NCBI GenBank assembly: GCA_030704615.1
Contig: CM060732.1
Coordinates: 71,467,053-71,531,052 of the forward strand
Reading direction: 5' to 3'
Source of the DNA: Takakia lepidozioides
Taxonomy: Eukaryota > Streptophyta > Takakiopsida > Takakiales > Takakiaceae
Length of the DNA: 64,000 nt
Shown one piece after another: positions 23,732-37,100 of the stretch (positions within the stretch are counted from its first letter, which is position 1; every line of letters begins with the position of its first letter). The position numbers and the translations under genes are program-made. The notes beneath the pieces are model-generated. The model had not been told where the DNA came from, did no database searches, and worked only from the letters and a program-made list of their open reading frames with translations.

Positions 23732-26700
23732 TTAGAAATTGGGGTCCTTTTGGTAATGTACCACCTCACCCTCATTAGGAACAAAATGATCCTCTTGCAA
23801 GCTGTTGAACAGAGGTGCTACCAAGTGGACAGGGATAGGCCCTGATTTCTTTGGATCCCTGTAATATTTGCCCAATACTGGTTTAATGGCCTCAGTCTGT
23901 AACCACAAACACACCACAGTAGATTTCAGCATCATCCTTCATAACAAGAGGGAACAGACCCACCCTTTGTGAGGGCTCCATTAGTGGGACTTACCTTGGT
24001 ACACACACACACACAGATGCACACTTACTGACTATCGCCTGCAACTGCTGAAAAAAGCAACCTCCACTGAAAGCCTTGTCATGCTGTTTGACAATGTAGA
24101 TGGATGGTACAATATCCAGCCCCCAGGGTAAGGGAGCAGGGCCTTCCGAGAGCAGTATGACAGAATTACAGCATGGAGTACTTTGCCCGCCATATACAAG
24201 CATAGAATTCTGTAAGGTCAATTCCACCTCTACTTCACAATATATTTATTCGTGCAATGAGGACATCTTTTTAAAGAGCGGGACTTACAGCCTCAATCAA
24301 GTGGTAGTGAGGAATCTGGGGGAACAAGTGGTGCACAACATGCGTCCCAATGTCGTGATGGATATTGTTAATCCAGCCGTAGTCCCTATCAATGGTGGAC
24401 AAGCCCCCTCGCATATAGTTCCATTCCTGCCATCAAGTCAGGTAATCAGACACAAACACAGATCTAAGAGACATAGGGAGATATATAGCTCTCCAGATAC
24501 TATCAGATTCACTGAGACAGCCTGTCCAGTGAGCCCTAGCGGCTGATGCAAGTCGGGACAGATCCTCTTCTCCTGGTTTCAGACTATGAACCCAATCGAG
24601 TTAGAAAACAAAAGGGATACCTTGCCACGGTACCAGGGGACCTTCTTGTCATAGCCATGGTGGTGCAAGTATGTCACAACATCCAGCCAGATCACATTGA
24701 CCTGGAACCCCTCCAAAACGTACAACGTCAATCAGGCCAATCATATTTTTCCCATCCATCACCTTCTCACCTAAATTTAAATCTGCTGCAGGGCTGTCCC
24801 TAATCTCCTCCCCTTGCAAATAAGATCATACAAACACAACACACAGACAGACAGATGGATAGAGAGCATTTGGCCATAGCCCTGGACAGCAAAATGAAAC
24901 CAATTCTCACATATAAGAATTGGGGACAGAGAGCTAATACATTACCCAGTAAGGTACAAAGTAGAGCTTGAACATCCACAAAGGGCCCATGGCAAACGTG
25001 AGACCAACCAACGCTGCCAACATCGCAGACCAGCAAACAGTAGACGTAATAACATCGTTTTTCTCATTGGGCACAAACAAGTCACATTTGGGGTCAAAAT
25101 GAGACCCACTTTTACCAGGACTCCTGCCCCACTGCACAGCAAAGATGATGTCTCAGTACTGGGGTGCATGCAACTTGGTTCATATGCACATCTCTGGCAT
25201 CCAGTTAGTATCATTATCTGAATTCAGATCTTCCTTACAAAGCAAACTGGACCATCTGGCAGTCTTACATTTTGGTGGGGCTTGCTACAGAGTAGTTGTT
25301 CAAATTTAAAGTGCAATCCATTTAGAAGTGCCCAAATTACCCCAATTTGAATGAAGTGACAAAGATAAGTTGCTTTGACCAATAGCAACCCAAAAAAGTA
25401 CTGTAGATCTCTGTAACTGGGAGATGCAGGAACAAACCAGATAAAATGGGTATGCAAGCATTGCCCATGGAAACCTCAAGCGTCCTGTCTTTGCCCAGAA
25501 GTCCATGTCCTTATATAGGGTCTCACTCATCTGCAATAAACACCGGAAACATCATTGATCTTGCCCTCTCTTAAGCTGCTTTCCGACATGCAGCTGACAT
25601 AGAGCCTCTCTTGCACTGTCGCCATGATCTAACATCCGTTCATACAGACAGAGAATACACTGGAGGGGAGGCAACCTTACAGGATGCCATGATTCATCGT
25701 TCTCCACGTGTCCGTGGTTCTGGTGGTGTGTGCGGTGGCTAATGCGCCTGCATCAACCAAAACCCCACGTAAACAGAAGCCTTACAACAATCCATGATAT
25801 TGTCACATACTGTACCCTATGTAGGAAGGCAGGGGACCACAAACAAAAACAAGGTGTCCTCAGCAACACTCTCCCACAGCAGCCCTAACCTCCCCTGGCT
25901 CTCTCAGGCAATTCTGTTAACAGCCCACCGTCCAGTAGAAGACCTGCAAGAAGAGGTAAGCATCCCAAGAGAAAGCTGGAAATCTAAGAGCCAATCCTCC
26001 TTTATAGTGTGTGTGGAAAACGGATCTCACCATCCATGATAGGGAACAAGGATAGAAGAATGGGTCAGGTGTCCAACAAGACTGTTGAGTGTCTTATTAT
26101 TCGAGAAGCTTCCATGGCCACTGCACACAACGACCATCAATACACAGGTAAGCAAACATTGCAGGATACAAAAATCCTGATCCATCCCTCAAAGCAAGAA
26201 TGAGCTTGAAGTTTTGTGAACTCCCTAAAATCTCCCCCTCCCTTTTCAGAACCATTCATATTTCTACAAGCTCACACCAGCAGAGCCTGCTGGGGTATTT
26301 ATTACCTTGACATATAGTGCCATTGACAGAGTGATCACAGCCACATGTGTGGCACCTATACTAGTCACGTGGCTTAGCTCTTTTCACTCAGTGGTGTCAT
26401 CAGAAGAAAAAGTACAGACACTAGTATAAGATATTCAAGGGAAACTGTCCAAGAGTATCCTTGCAAATGTGCCAAGTCCAGGCTAGCCAAGGAGCTTCGC
26501 CCTGCAATAGGCAGAGAAACCAGTCACTAATATCAAAATTTCAAGTGGATACATCCACCAACTCTAACAAAGCCCAACCCGCCAAAGGAAACCCTCCCCC
26601 CGGGAAAAACCAAGCAGACGTCACTACAAAATGCAAAGCGAATTCAAGATGAGGGCAGGGTTATAAGTTCCAGAGTGGACGAGCAACCCACTCGAAAAAA

Positions 26701-27591
26701 GGAGAAACAGGAGAGAGTGGAATTTAGTGTACGCACGGTGCATTCCTTGAACGGAAATATTACTTCCATAGGTGTTCAAAGCATAATTGTGACAAAGTCC
26801 ACAAAAAAACCGGGCGTTGGGACAGCCAGAGAAGCACCTCCGTGCTCCACTGCGTGTGTGTCTATATGTGCCTGTCAGTTGTAGACAACACCTCTACTTG
26901 GGCAGTAGGGATTGGTATCAAGACATTATTCCAAAGGTATCACAGAGCCATAGCGTGCACAAACCGACACAAAAACAAACACGCAACCGACATCGCTTAA
27001 AATGCAGCAAACATGCAAACTGTGATGGACAAGAATTGAAACGTACCAATCATGTCCCAGCACGAAGAGGGCCCAGAACATAGTGCCTTGAGCAAGCCAA
27101 TAAAGAGGCCACGTAAACCAACTGTTCAGATACGCCGCACCTGCCGCTAATCCAAGCACAACAGCAACATCTCTGGCCACGTAACTTAACGCTTTCCATA
27201 CATTCTTCTCCCAACAACGCTTCGGAATGGCGGCACGGATGTCCGACAGAGCAAAAGGGGGAAGCTTAGACGCATCAAACTCATGTTCCTCCGCTTCAGG
27301 TGTAAGAGGGGCAGACACAGGCCTCGTCGGCACTGCCACCAAAGAAACAACTCCCTTCCTCCGTTGACAATCATTCAGAGGCGAAAATCCTGTGCGGGAA
27401 AATCCCACCCGCTCCACATTCTGCAGCCGGCGAGCCGGGAGCGAACATGACAGACCCACCACACCCCGAGGTTGCATACAACCAGACAGTGATGGCCGCC
27501 GGCCTCCATTCTGCCAGGACACAATGCCAACACAGCCAGGGGCTTGACATGCTAGTTCAAGCCCCTTCCTGGCCAGCATGGAGGCCGCCAT
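23732..27591 (-). CDS. FAD7: Plastid omega-3 fatty-acid desaturase, FAD7/FAD8 type
   Basis: This membrane di-iron enzyme adds the omega-3 double bond to 16:2/18:2 acyl chains of plastid glycerolipids, using ferredoxin. Eight coding exons join without a break: 27591-27047, 26120-26031, 25747-25681, 25530-25438, 25131-24946, 24701-24621, 24426-24289 and 23896-23732. They total 1365 bases, or 454 residues. All internal introns start GT and end AG. The 90, 67, 93, 186, 81 and 138 base internal exon sizes are those I remember for plant FAD3/7/8 genes. The three histidine boxes are present: HDCGH across exons 1-2, HRTHH in exon 3 and HVVHH in exon 7. Residues 1 to about 80 are rich in Ala, Arg, Gly and Ser and resemble a plastid transit peptide, which favours FAD7/8 over ER FAD3. 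The start at 27591 ([10 protein letters not shown]) opens that peptide; an upstream in-frame ATG at 27708 would add 39 residues. Exon 4 ([15 protein letters not shown]) diverges most from the usual sequence. FAD7 versus FAD8 cannot be settled here. Confidence 0.95.
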
Positions 27592-28090
27592 CTCTACAAA
27601 CCACCTAGTTACACCGTCTCTCTCTCCCTCAACCTCCGGATCTGATCTCTCTCCAGCAACACCAACACACTGCACGCCAAGGATGTAACAGAGACCTTGA
27701 TTCCTCAAGCCTTATCTTCTATCAGGCAATCTGCCAAGACCAGAATGCATCGGCCAGCAGCGTGCCAGGAAGGCCTGCCTTCAGCCCGTCTCTCTCGCCC
27801 CCCGAGACCACCACCCTCCTTTCTAGCCTTTGCCTTATAATCCCATCGCACGTGCCAGACCTTTTCTCTTTTTTCTCTTTTCTCATTTTCTTACCTCCGG
27901 AACAAAAATGCGGGAAACGAAGAAAACAGTGAGGCGGCCGCCGCATGATTACCAACCAGCATGCAGGCACGCCATTGGCAGCGGATGCCACTGGTGGGTT
28001 GGGTTTTGTGGCTCAGGGTTTGCCGCAAATTGATCCGATCGTCACTAATCGGAGGACGCGTTTCCGTTTGTGCGGGCCCTCCTTTTCCGT
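27592..28090 (-). promoter_or_regulatory. FAD7: Upstream region of the desaturase gene
   Basis: The roughly 500 bases upstream of the chosen start are GC-rich with a pyrimidine/purine-biased stretch near 27860-27895 (T/C-rich on the plus strand). They probably include the 5' untranslated region. No clear TATA box was seen on the minus strand, so the transcription start cannot be placed. Confidence 0.35.
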
Positions 28091-28099
28091 TAGCGCGCT

Positions 28100-30000
28100 T
28101 TAAGAATAAAAGAATAAAAGGATGCCACAAAGCGCGCGCTTGTCTGACCCGGTCATCCAGTCCGTCGGGCGGTGCGTGCGTCCACGTCGCCGCCTCATAG
28201 CCCGCGCGTCGCTTCCACAGCGCTGCTCGCGCTGTGAAAAATCAAAGGATCGGACTGAATGTTTGGGTCCACACGATAAAAGGGGATCTCGTGTGGAAAA
28301 ATCTGAAAATACTCAAGGTTCAAGTTGAGATATTCAAGCATGTTACTGGTCGGTCGGTGTCCAGTCACCCTGCCAACTTCTTCTTTTTTCTTTTTTTTCT
28401 TTGCCAACTTCAATGTGAGGCTGGGGTTCTTCTCTGTATTTTTCCTGATTTTTTGTTTTTTCTATTTTCTTCTGTTTTGGGAAAGGCGGCGGCGTTAGTT
28501 TTATGCTAGTTACAGTGTGGAGCGAGTGGCATCCATGAGAATCTAACTGGAGCATGTAAGTTATGGAGGTAGTAAAAAGTGCAAAAATAAGTGGAGATAA
28601 GATGTTTTTTCTTTTTTTCTTAATAAGATGTTGAATGGGGGAATGAACCACTGTTGGGCGGGCCTACCCCTTTTTTTTCATATACTCGGATTCTGGATAT
28701 TAAAAACTTTTGGTTTCAGATGTCCGCCTGTTCGGGGTATTACCAACATGACAAACAACAGATCCGGGTACGCATCCGGTTATTAAGTTTAGGGCTGAGA
28801 TCTGCTGGATATTGATGGATATCCGCTGGGTATTACATTGGATATGACACCGGGTATAGGATTTGTTTTTTGTATTTTCATATTTGTCGGTTATGCATCT
28901 AACCCAGATACTATTTAAAGTGTCGGTTCTGGGTCCAAATACATTGATATCCGGGTTGATATCCTGCTATTGATATCCTGATGATTCCAAAAACATAGTA
29001 GACATCATGAGGCAAACAATCCAAAATTGACAATATACCTGACGTGCTGTGGTGGCCCTTATGGGGGGCTTATAGGCTCCCAATAGGGAGACAATATTTT
29101 TGGTGAACACCAGAAAACAAGTTGATACTCACCAACATTCAAGACTACAAAAATCTGAATTGCATAATCAAAAAATCTGAATCGGATTATGCAATTCATT
29201 CAATCTGCACTCAATGGAGGATTTGAACCCCGTCAAATGACCTAAGTTGCTCATTGCAATTTGCAACAGAGAGTATCTGTGCACACAAAATTAGTACAAA
29301 ATGCAATTAAAATCCAACATCGATCACTATGCTTGACGGGGATCATGGAAACAAAAGTAGAATTAGAACGCTCCCAAATAGCAAAGAAGATTACATGTCA
29401 TGGCACATTACAAGACATGCCATTGAGAGAACTAACTAAGCATAAGTAGCTCTCATAGTCTTCAACTCCATCCAAGCCATAATAGAATCTTGACATGGGG
29501 AGGTCTCTTTGTTGTAAAAGTCCTATGCACACATATGGACAATGCGCAACATTTCTGGCTCTTGGTGATCCGCCCCTCGGTTCTGGAATCTGGCGTCCCT
29601 CTTACCCACCCTCTAGCTAAAGATGGGCCTAAAGATGTGCCCACAAGAGCAGATTTTGGCAAAATGGATCATTTTTTTCAACCGCATTTCCACTAATTGA
29701 ACTCGCCGTGTCCCCAAGACAAGACATGCGGTTGGAATTTGTCTATGAATAGCCAATAAAGGAATGGATGGTGGCAGTGCCTAGGCATGTTAACCCCTAA
29801 AGTTCGGGTCGCGTTGGTTTTTCATCGGTATTTTGTCGCGAGCGCTTTCATGGATGACAGCGGATGGAAGTGAACCCTGAAGATAAATTATACAGGAGCA
29901 CATGTGGGAATTTACAACACCCTAAAATAGTTAAAGCTCTGCTCTCTAGATTTTCACAAAGTGCCAGGACCAGGAAATCCAATGCTGAGCACCGTTGAAT
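28100..30000. other. Gene-poor stretch with GATATCC-rich patch
   Basis: No gene was recognised. At 28690-28985 the sequence repeatedly uses ggatat, gatatcc and gggtat in both directions, a local low-complexity patch. At 29220-29232 the minus strand shows GGGGTTCAAATCC, a box-B-like element, without a convincing box A. Confidence 0.4.
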
Positions 30001-30182
30001 GGGCAATCTTGTAAATAACATCTAGGGCAATTTGGTAAAGTAAAATGAAGCTTGTTGAACACGTCCAACACACATGGAGGGCCAATGGACAGTTGATCGC
30101 ACATGTTCAAGGATTGAACCTAGGATGACCCGAGCTGTACACAGGCAAGGCACAAATACCGAACCACTGGGCTACCTGCTCA
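30000..30182 (-). mobile_element. tRNA-derived SINE
   Basis: On the minus strand the head begins GAGCAGGTAGCCCAGTGG, which fits a polymerase III box A (TRGCNNAGNGG). About 45 bases later GGTTCAATCCT fits box B (GGTTCRANNCC). The spacing and the poor cloverleaf potential fit a plant SINE rather than a working tRNA gene. The body continues leftward to about 30000; that 3' end is estimated because no clear poly(A) or poly(T) tail was seen. Confidence 0.6.
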
Positions 30183-30189
30183 AATGAAG

Positions 30190-31450
30190 ACAATTGCCAC
30201 CTCATGGGTGTACTTGTGAAAGAAGCCAAAACATGACAATTTATCCCCTAGATTTCACATACAATACAAGCAACCTATATTAATTTTTGGAACCTTGGTA
30301 TAAAATTTGGGAGAGGCAGTCCTGTAGGTGCCATATAATCAGATTACCCGTCTAGGAAAATTTAAATAATAAATAATAAATAACTTGACACGTGAGTTTT
30401 GTGGTCAAACCATTTCCATCTAATTCTGGAATACATCTCCCAAATGCAATGACATGACGTGAATGTAGTAGATATGCACATAAGTAGAAGCTTCATCGCT
30501 ATGGATGATTGGGGGTAAAAAGTTATGCCCTCATCCATGAGGGTATGCAGTATGCACTTTTTTAGTTGGTCCACCAAAAAGGTATCCTGTCGTTTGAGGG
30601 TTAACTTTATTTGTGAATATTAGGAGGACAACAGCCTTCCTGCCTCATGCATCAGTTGGCATGATGCCCTCCAGGGTCAAATGGGAAATTTGAAGGTGAC
30701 CCTGTGCAGAGTACCCTACGTCCGCTTATGACTTCTATTTTTGTTTTCAAATATATCACCCCTATAACCGTGGATTGTGCTCACCCAGGCATTTTATCTG
30801 GCTCACTTGGTGCTCTCGTCTTCGCAGTGCATCTCGGGGCAGCAGAGTAGTTGTTGCTTTGTTGTCTCAGCTAGAACCAAGTAAAGGCCGGAGGGCTGGT
30901 TTTTTGTAGGGATAACTGGAGATTTAAATCTGATAGTACTCTCTTTCTGGCTTTTCCTTGGTAACATTTCTCTTTGCCTGGACCTATACTAAAGGATTAT
31001 AATTAAAAATCTACTATATGGTTTTCCGTTTTTTTTATTTAACTTGAACGCATTTTTGTTGTTGTCACAAGTTGTTCTTGCTTTGCCTAATAAGTTGTAA
31101 CCTGTTATAATTTGGATGAGGTTGAGCTGTACTACATACTGTCCCAAAGAGGAGAAACAAAAACTCATAGGGCTAGGTATACTGACAAAAGTAAATCAAA
31201 CTATTCTATATTCCCTACTGCCTGACAAAGGTCAGACAACAGGAAAGAGATGGGTCAAAAAGTGCCGGGGAGGCAAGATGAAGCTACCCCGGCAACCTCT
31301 GCCCAACGTAAAATAGATAGAGCTTGAGCCTTTTGTAAAGGAACAGAAACTCATTGTCTAGAGAAAGCTACAAGAACAGATACGTTTGGGCTTCCAACAC
31401 TCTTATGAGAACCACATTATGAGGACCTCAGTTTATTAAACAGTTTGGTA
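30190..31450. other. Gene-poor stretch
   Basis: AT-rich DNA with T-runs (for example near 31030) and no gene or repeat that I can name. Confidence 0.4.
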
Positions 31451-31459
31451 CCTTTGCCG

Positions 31460-32310
31460 CCTTGACCTAGCTTACCTACGTGGAGTTGCACACTCTTTCC
31501 AACTAATAGTCAAACTCCATGATGTTTATGTCACATTGACTTCCACTAGTTTCAGAAAAGAAAATATATCATGCTATTGACTGAAACAAAACCCATGTTC
31601 TTGGGAGTCTTTTGGGGGAGGGTTGGGCAACTGTCAAGCCACCTTCCAAACAGAACGCTTGAATTGCAAACCCCACTTGCTCTGTAGAACTCGCAGTAGC
31701 CCTTCGAACCATAAGTTACGCGTGCTTTGGCAAGAGTCTTCCTTCCTAGGTTCCCTCTACATTTTTGACCAACATTTTGCCATTCAACATTTGAAATTTC
31801 ACTGAAATTTCCTACAGCAAGTAATTTTCAAAAAACAAATTGTTTGATGAACTACATTTCATTGCAACCCTACCTTCCATTCATTGTATGTGTGCACAAC
31901 AAATCAAACAAGAAAAATTTCTTACAAGACTTAAGTTTATCACAAATGTCAAAAATTTAAGCCTTGCCGCCAGTGACCTACCTAAATGTAGTTGCACACT
32001 CCTAACTGTTCAGTCGGACTTGCACTCGTTTAAAAAACATAGAGATATCATGCTATTGACTCAAAAGAAGAAACATGTTTCTCCAAACGAACTGTGGGTT
32101 AGGCCTCATCGAGTCATTCAGTTTAGTAACGTCTAGTAACATTTGCGGCAGTGACCCACCTAAATGGAGTTTAGTGACACCCCCTACTACTAGGAGTCAA
32201 CCCGGGCCACTATTCAAACGCGCTTCCACTGTTTTTAAAAATATACACGTCGTGCTATTTCCTCAAAAGAAACAACTTGTGGGTTTGGTCTCCATGAGTC
32301 ACTGAAAATC
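31460..32310. repeat. Diverged tandem repeat, three units
   Basis: Units around 31465-31620, 31965-32110 and 32145-32300 share, in the same order, a cctacctaaatg-like phrase, gttgcacactc or its variant, atcatgctattgactcaaa and a phrase around gaactgtgggtt. The last two units are about 180 bases apart and the first is about 500 bases before the second. They are non-coding. Confidence 0.55.
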
Positions 32311-32319
32311 ACTACTATC

Positions 32320-34050
32320 ACCTCCTATCAAAGTTTTCTAAGTTTTCTAAGTTTTCAACAGATTTTTCTTTTTTTTCCCCCTCAGGATGCCTCACTAGTG
32401 AACTAAGATACCCTGTTTTTTTTGGTTTTTCTCTTTCTTAAAGTGAGTAGTAGCCTCTGGCCCAAAAAGACCGAGGAATACTTTAATTTTAGGAAAGAAA
32501 AAAAAAGTGGATACCTTACGGTTTCTTCTGAGGAGGTTAAAAAAAATTAAAAGTAAAAGTAAAAATAAGAAACCAGGGGGAAGCCCTAGAATTTGCATTA
32601 AGAAAAAGGACCTTTTTTCTCATTTTTCAAAAGTAGCACAAACCGCCACCAGTGTATTGTACCCATCGCCCCAGGTGGCAAAAAAACGAGCTAGAACCGA
32701 AAGGTCCATATACGACAAGTGCACGTTTTGACAGGTCCACATTGGCAGTTATATGGATTTTCTGGCAACAACCTCTCGTTCATCTCTTCCTTGTTTTGAG
32801 AAGAACTGGAAAAAAAATGCCTTCATTTTCCTTTAGAGAGGTCCCCACAAAGGAGAGAAAAATTTCGCCACTCGGGCACAGACATTTTTGCTAAGTAAGG
32901 GTTCTTAATTATGTTCTCTTTTCATGTCTGAGATATGGATTCCTGCTGCAGGCCTGATCAACTCCCGAAAGAGTGGATATGTGTGGTGGTTGCAGTAGGC
33001 AAAGATGGTGCATGACTGGGACACCAACAGTCATTGCCGAGTTTGGGGTAGACAATTCAGTTAAGCAACCACAACACCACAGTGGTCACAGCAGGGAGTC
33101 TGACCTACATGAACTCAAATGTCTAGCTATGGTGTGGACACTGTGGGGCATATTGTCCGTTTCAGCATTTATCAGCAACAACAGTTACATTTATAACCAA
33201 CTGTATTGTATCGGAAGGAAGTTGACTCCAACCAAGAGTGCAATGTGATCAAGTCTATGGAGCTCAAATCTCGATTGTTGTTGTGTTGTTTCACGTAAGC
33301 CTCAATTTGCAAGTCTTGGATGTTATCTAGACAAATATCCTCCGAGTCTACACCTGTGAACACTGGGAGATCCACCAACCTCAACTTCTCTCTGAATGCA
33401 TGCCCATCCTACAACCATGTCTAGCTAAAGCAACTAGATGCTTCTTGAAAGGTGACTTGGGACTGTTCAATTTCTGCCCTATAGACGTCTGAGTAACAAA
33501 TTTTTGTACATGAGGCATCACCTCGTGGACACCATCAAATACTTTGTAACTGTTTTCTGTACCGCAAATGAAAGCTGTTGCTTTACCAAGCTCGCACTGC
33601 TTGGTGGTGGGGGCACATTCTCCTCATCCCCATCAAAATTCATTCATCTTTGGAGTTTGCATACCACATGATGTGTTGAATTCTATATCATTGTAAGCAG
33701 TTGTATAAGTTACTGAATGTGATCATCATTCCAATATATGTGTTTAGATACGTTGTTTGACTTGCTAAGTAGCTCTGCTCAAAAAATATGAAAGCTCTAC
33801 TGCTGCAAGGTTATAAGATTAAGTGGACTCTCAATTCTCTAAATCTTACAACAAAACTGCAGTTCTATCAGGAGACATTTTGGCCCTTGACGAAAGAATC
33901 TTGTCGGGCCATTTACCTTTCTGCAGCTCTATGTTCCTCTCTTCTAAGGGTATTGGGGAGGTACAGGATGGGCTCCTAGGATAGAGACTAGTAGGTGCGA
34001 CCACCTGCATGTGAGGCCGCTATGCCCTGCTGCTTGCGCTGGGAAAAACA
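32320..34050. other. Gene-poor stretch
   Basis: Homopolymer-rich DNA (A and T runs at 32350-32640) and then unremarkable sequence. Short frames show no motif I recognise. Confidence 0.4.
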
Positions 34051-34054
34051 GGGA

Positions 34055-34150
34055 AATCGAAAGTGAAGAATATTTCTTCTTTGCCCAGCTTCTACTATGA
34101 GATCTCTTTTCGTGTTTTTCTTTCTTTCTCTTGTCCCATAAGCATTGGCT
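34055..34150 (+). mobile_element. LINE tail scrap
   Basis: Contains gaagaatatttcttctttgc, tactatgagatctc and cttgtcccataagc, which match the tail motifs of the LINE family at 0.7-1.5 kb in the same orientation. Confidence 0.5.
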
Positions 34151-34159
34151 TGGCCACAT

Positions 34160-37100
34160 GCAGGTACCTGCATCTGCTCTGTTCTGCAGTGCATGTTTGG
34201 GTGACAGAGAAGAGAGAAGGAGATCTTACTACTGAGATGATCATCTACATTTATATGTTTTTCAGTCTTTTGTTGAAGCCGTGAGGGCTTGAGTGCAAGG
34301 CAGGCAGTGCAAGCACTTGAGAGGCTGGTTTCATGACACCCATCACTGTGAGCTTGCCGCATTCACGTCCATTTTCATTTCCGACCAGCATTTCAAGCTC
34401 TTGTGGACACATGATCTATACCTCTCTCTCTCTTTCTACTTCTGTCCTGTGTCTTTTCCCTTGCTCTTTTACATTGAAGTTTGAGAAAATGCAAGGTGAT
34501 GAGCAGTTCAGAAAATCCAACATTGACAGATTTACCCACCACTGAAGCAAGAGTGACTTTCCAATGTTTGCTCTTCAGAATATACTAAATCAGGTGCTCA
34601 TTAATTCTGCTTGGCATCTGTTTGACGAATGGTAAGCACATCCAAAACATGTGCTGTGACTCTGCATTTTCTCAGTCCACACAGCGAGGTGCAAGGTTTG
34701 CACTGGCTTTACTGCAGAAAGCCCCACGTTCCCAGCTGATGCTGATCTGGTTTTTCCAACAAAACCAGCAACCAGTGAGACTATTCTCAACGTTGGAACT
34801 TTGGAGATCCTGTGAAGGTCGACAGCACTGAAAATCTCCTGAAGTAGGTAGTTCTCGCTGTCTTGGTATAAAGCCCTGGCTGTTCCCCGATCGAATGGAT
34901 TCGCTGCCCTCCTATCTGTCTGCTCAGCATACTCCATCTGCATCATGTCCTGTTGAAATGCACACTTTCAGAGTGTTTCATGGTACATAGTTAAATCGAT
35001 AGGACGTCCAAAGAGAACGTCATCTTGAATTGCCTTGAATTGCGCCATTTTAAGTCTAGGAGGACTGGGCAAAGAAGGCAGTGCTCCCACTTAACTCACC
35101 TGCAACAAACCTTCGCCCTGGCAGCTGCAAGAAAAAAACAATGAAAGAAGAGAGAGAGAGAGAGAGAGAGATTCTGAGGATGTGTCTGGGGATGTGTTCA
35201 ATGTTCTGGTGGCTAATGCTGCTTGATGTTAGAGTTCCATTGTCTTTGAGAACTCATATCCCTAAGGGAGTTAAGAGACCAAAAAGTGGGTATCATGCCA
35301 GCCAGCTTCATCCAAGAAAGGATGCCAGCAGTGACTCTTCGCCCCAACCTTTCCCACAGCTAGGGGGAGAACCCAAGGAACTTCAATATTGATTTAAATT
35401 GTAAGTGTGGGATCCCTCCACTTATAGCATGCTCTTTCCACAGACTCTTCCTTATGTCCCCATACGACGGTCTCATTACTGCATTTCCTTCAAGCTCACT
35501 GCTCCATAAATACCTGTCCAAGTGATCAAGAGAGACCAGTACCTGCCTGCAATTAAGTATGGGCTCAGTGAAATTTTTGCATATGCCTCTAGTTCCCAGA
35601 AAATCCAAAGCTTGCTCTATTGTTTATTTTGTTTCGCCACAACGGCACGAAGGTTGAGCTTCATTTAACTTGAGTCATAGCCACAACCTCAGCAACCACT
35701 GACTAATATTTATCTAAGGGCCTCATCAAACGGCAGGACGAACCTGGAACATCCTGCCAAGTCATTCTGTGTTCTAAGATTGAAAGTATTGTTTGTTGAA
35801 TGGATGGATGGAATGCAGGTCTTGCGAAGCAGTGTTCCAAGTTCTTGTGCTGTTGTTGCTCTAGCTCTGCACAAACTTGGGTGCAACCTCTAACCGAGAT
35901 GTTGAATTTGTTCATGCAATCGCTCCTCTCAGGGATTGCACATTTCTCTTTTGGGCCATTAGAGGCTTCTTAACAGCAGATTCTGGCAATGGATTACAAG
36001 GATTATTCACTGGGGTGGTGTGCCCCCTCTGTATGCATACAACCATATGTGGGTCTAAATGGATGCATTATACTCAAGTTAATTTTAGTACATATGTGTG
36101 CAAAAGGTTTGAACTCATTCATGGTGGGTGTGATCCTACATTTTTTGTGTGTTTGCAGATGAGGCTCTTGGAATCAGGTTGGACTCTGGCGACCTTTAAT
36201 AATTTTCCCTAGAAACACACGTCTTTCTGCACAATTGAGAAGGAATTTGGTGTCACAGGCTTTGGGAATCTTCTTATGTTTGCCGGTAACGACATCAATG
36301 AAGACATCCTGGATGCCCTCTGGAAACGGGTCCATAACATGTCCAAACAACTTTTGTGGGGATACATATACCACTGAGTGTCCGAGGGATTTTGTCTACA
36401 AGGGTGACACATTTTATTGACGTCTTTCCTGAAGTACCCTGTGGCATATAGTCATGGTTGTGTTCAATACCCCACCAATTCAGAGTTGACCACCATGTGT
36501 GTTTACCGACCAGAGAGTATTGGGGAGGGACAGGCAGTGGATGCCTTTGGAATCGGCACACATATGGCGACATGCTTTATGCAACCAGCACTTGGCCATG
36601 TCTACAACCTCAGTGGGCAGCCTTGAATCAAACTCTCTAAAGACTTGGGGCAAAGGTTGCTGTCCCTGCTGCAACTATATTTTTGCTGGTTGTCAGAAGC
36701 AAGACACATCCTACGTCGGCATCCATTCAGTGAGTCCAAGAGAGCATATGTGGTCCCTTCATGTGTGGAGGCTATCTTTAAGCTATTGGGCTGGCAAGTC
36801 TCCTATATCTGCTTGATTTCCCCGCTCTCCATCTGTCAAGCTTTTGATGGGCAATTGAGCAATCAGAGCACCGTGATTTTACTGTGGTAATCCCCTTTAC
36901 GGCCTACGGTGGAGACTACTAACTGGTTGTGTAGAGACTTCTGGAGCAGAAAAGGCTCACAGGTAGGCTGGGTGACAGTGTAAGTGGCTGGGGAAAATGC
37001 CCAACTCCTCTGGGCCAAGGAGGCAGTCTAGCTTTGGACGCTGTCACTCTCCTGTCCTCTACATTCTGGACCCAATGGTTAATGATTGTTTAAAGGGACA

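Noticed and set aside
29215-29290. Second SINE or tRNA (box B GGGGTTCAAATCC, minus strand)
   Set aside because: No box A at the right distance.
30100-30182. Functional tRNA gene on the minus strand
   Set aside because: Boxes A and B fit, but no acceptor or anticodon stem can be formed, so I call it a SINE.
34590-34946. Minus-strand frame with NPFDRG, considered as a DHHC acyltransferase piece
   Set aside because: No DHHC motif or membrane segments nearby.
36174-36374. Minus-strand frame with GIQDVFIDVVTGKHKKIP, possible transposase
   Set aside because: No catalytic motif, no terminal repeats and no continuation in neighbouring frames.
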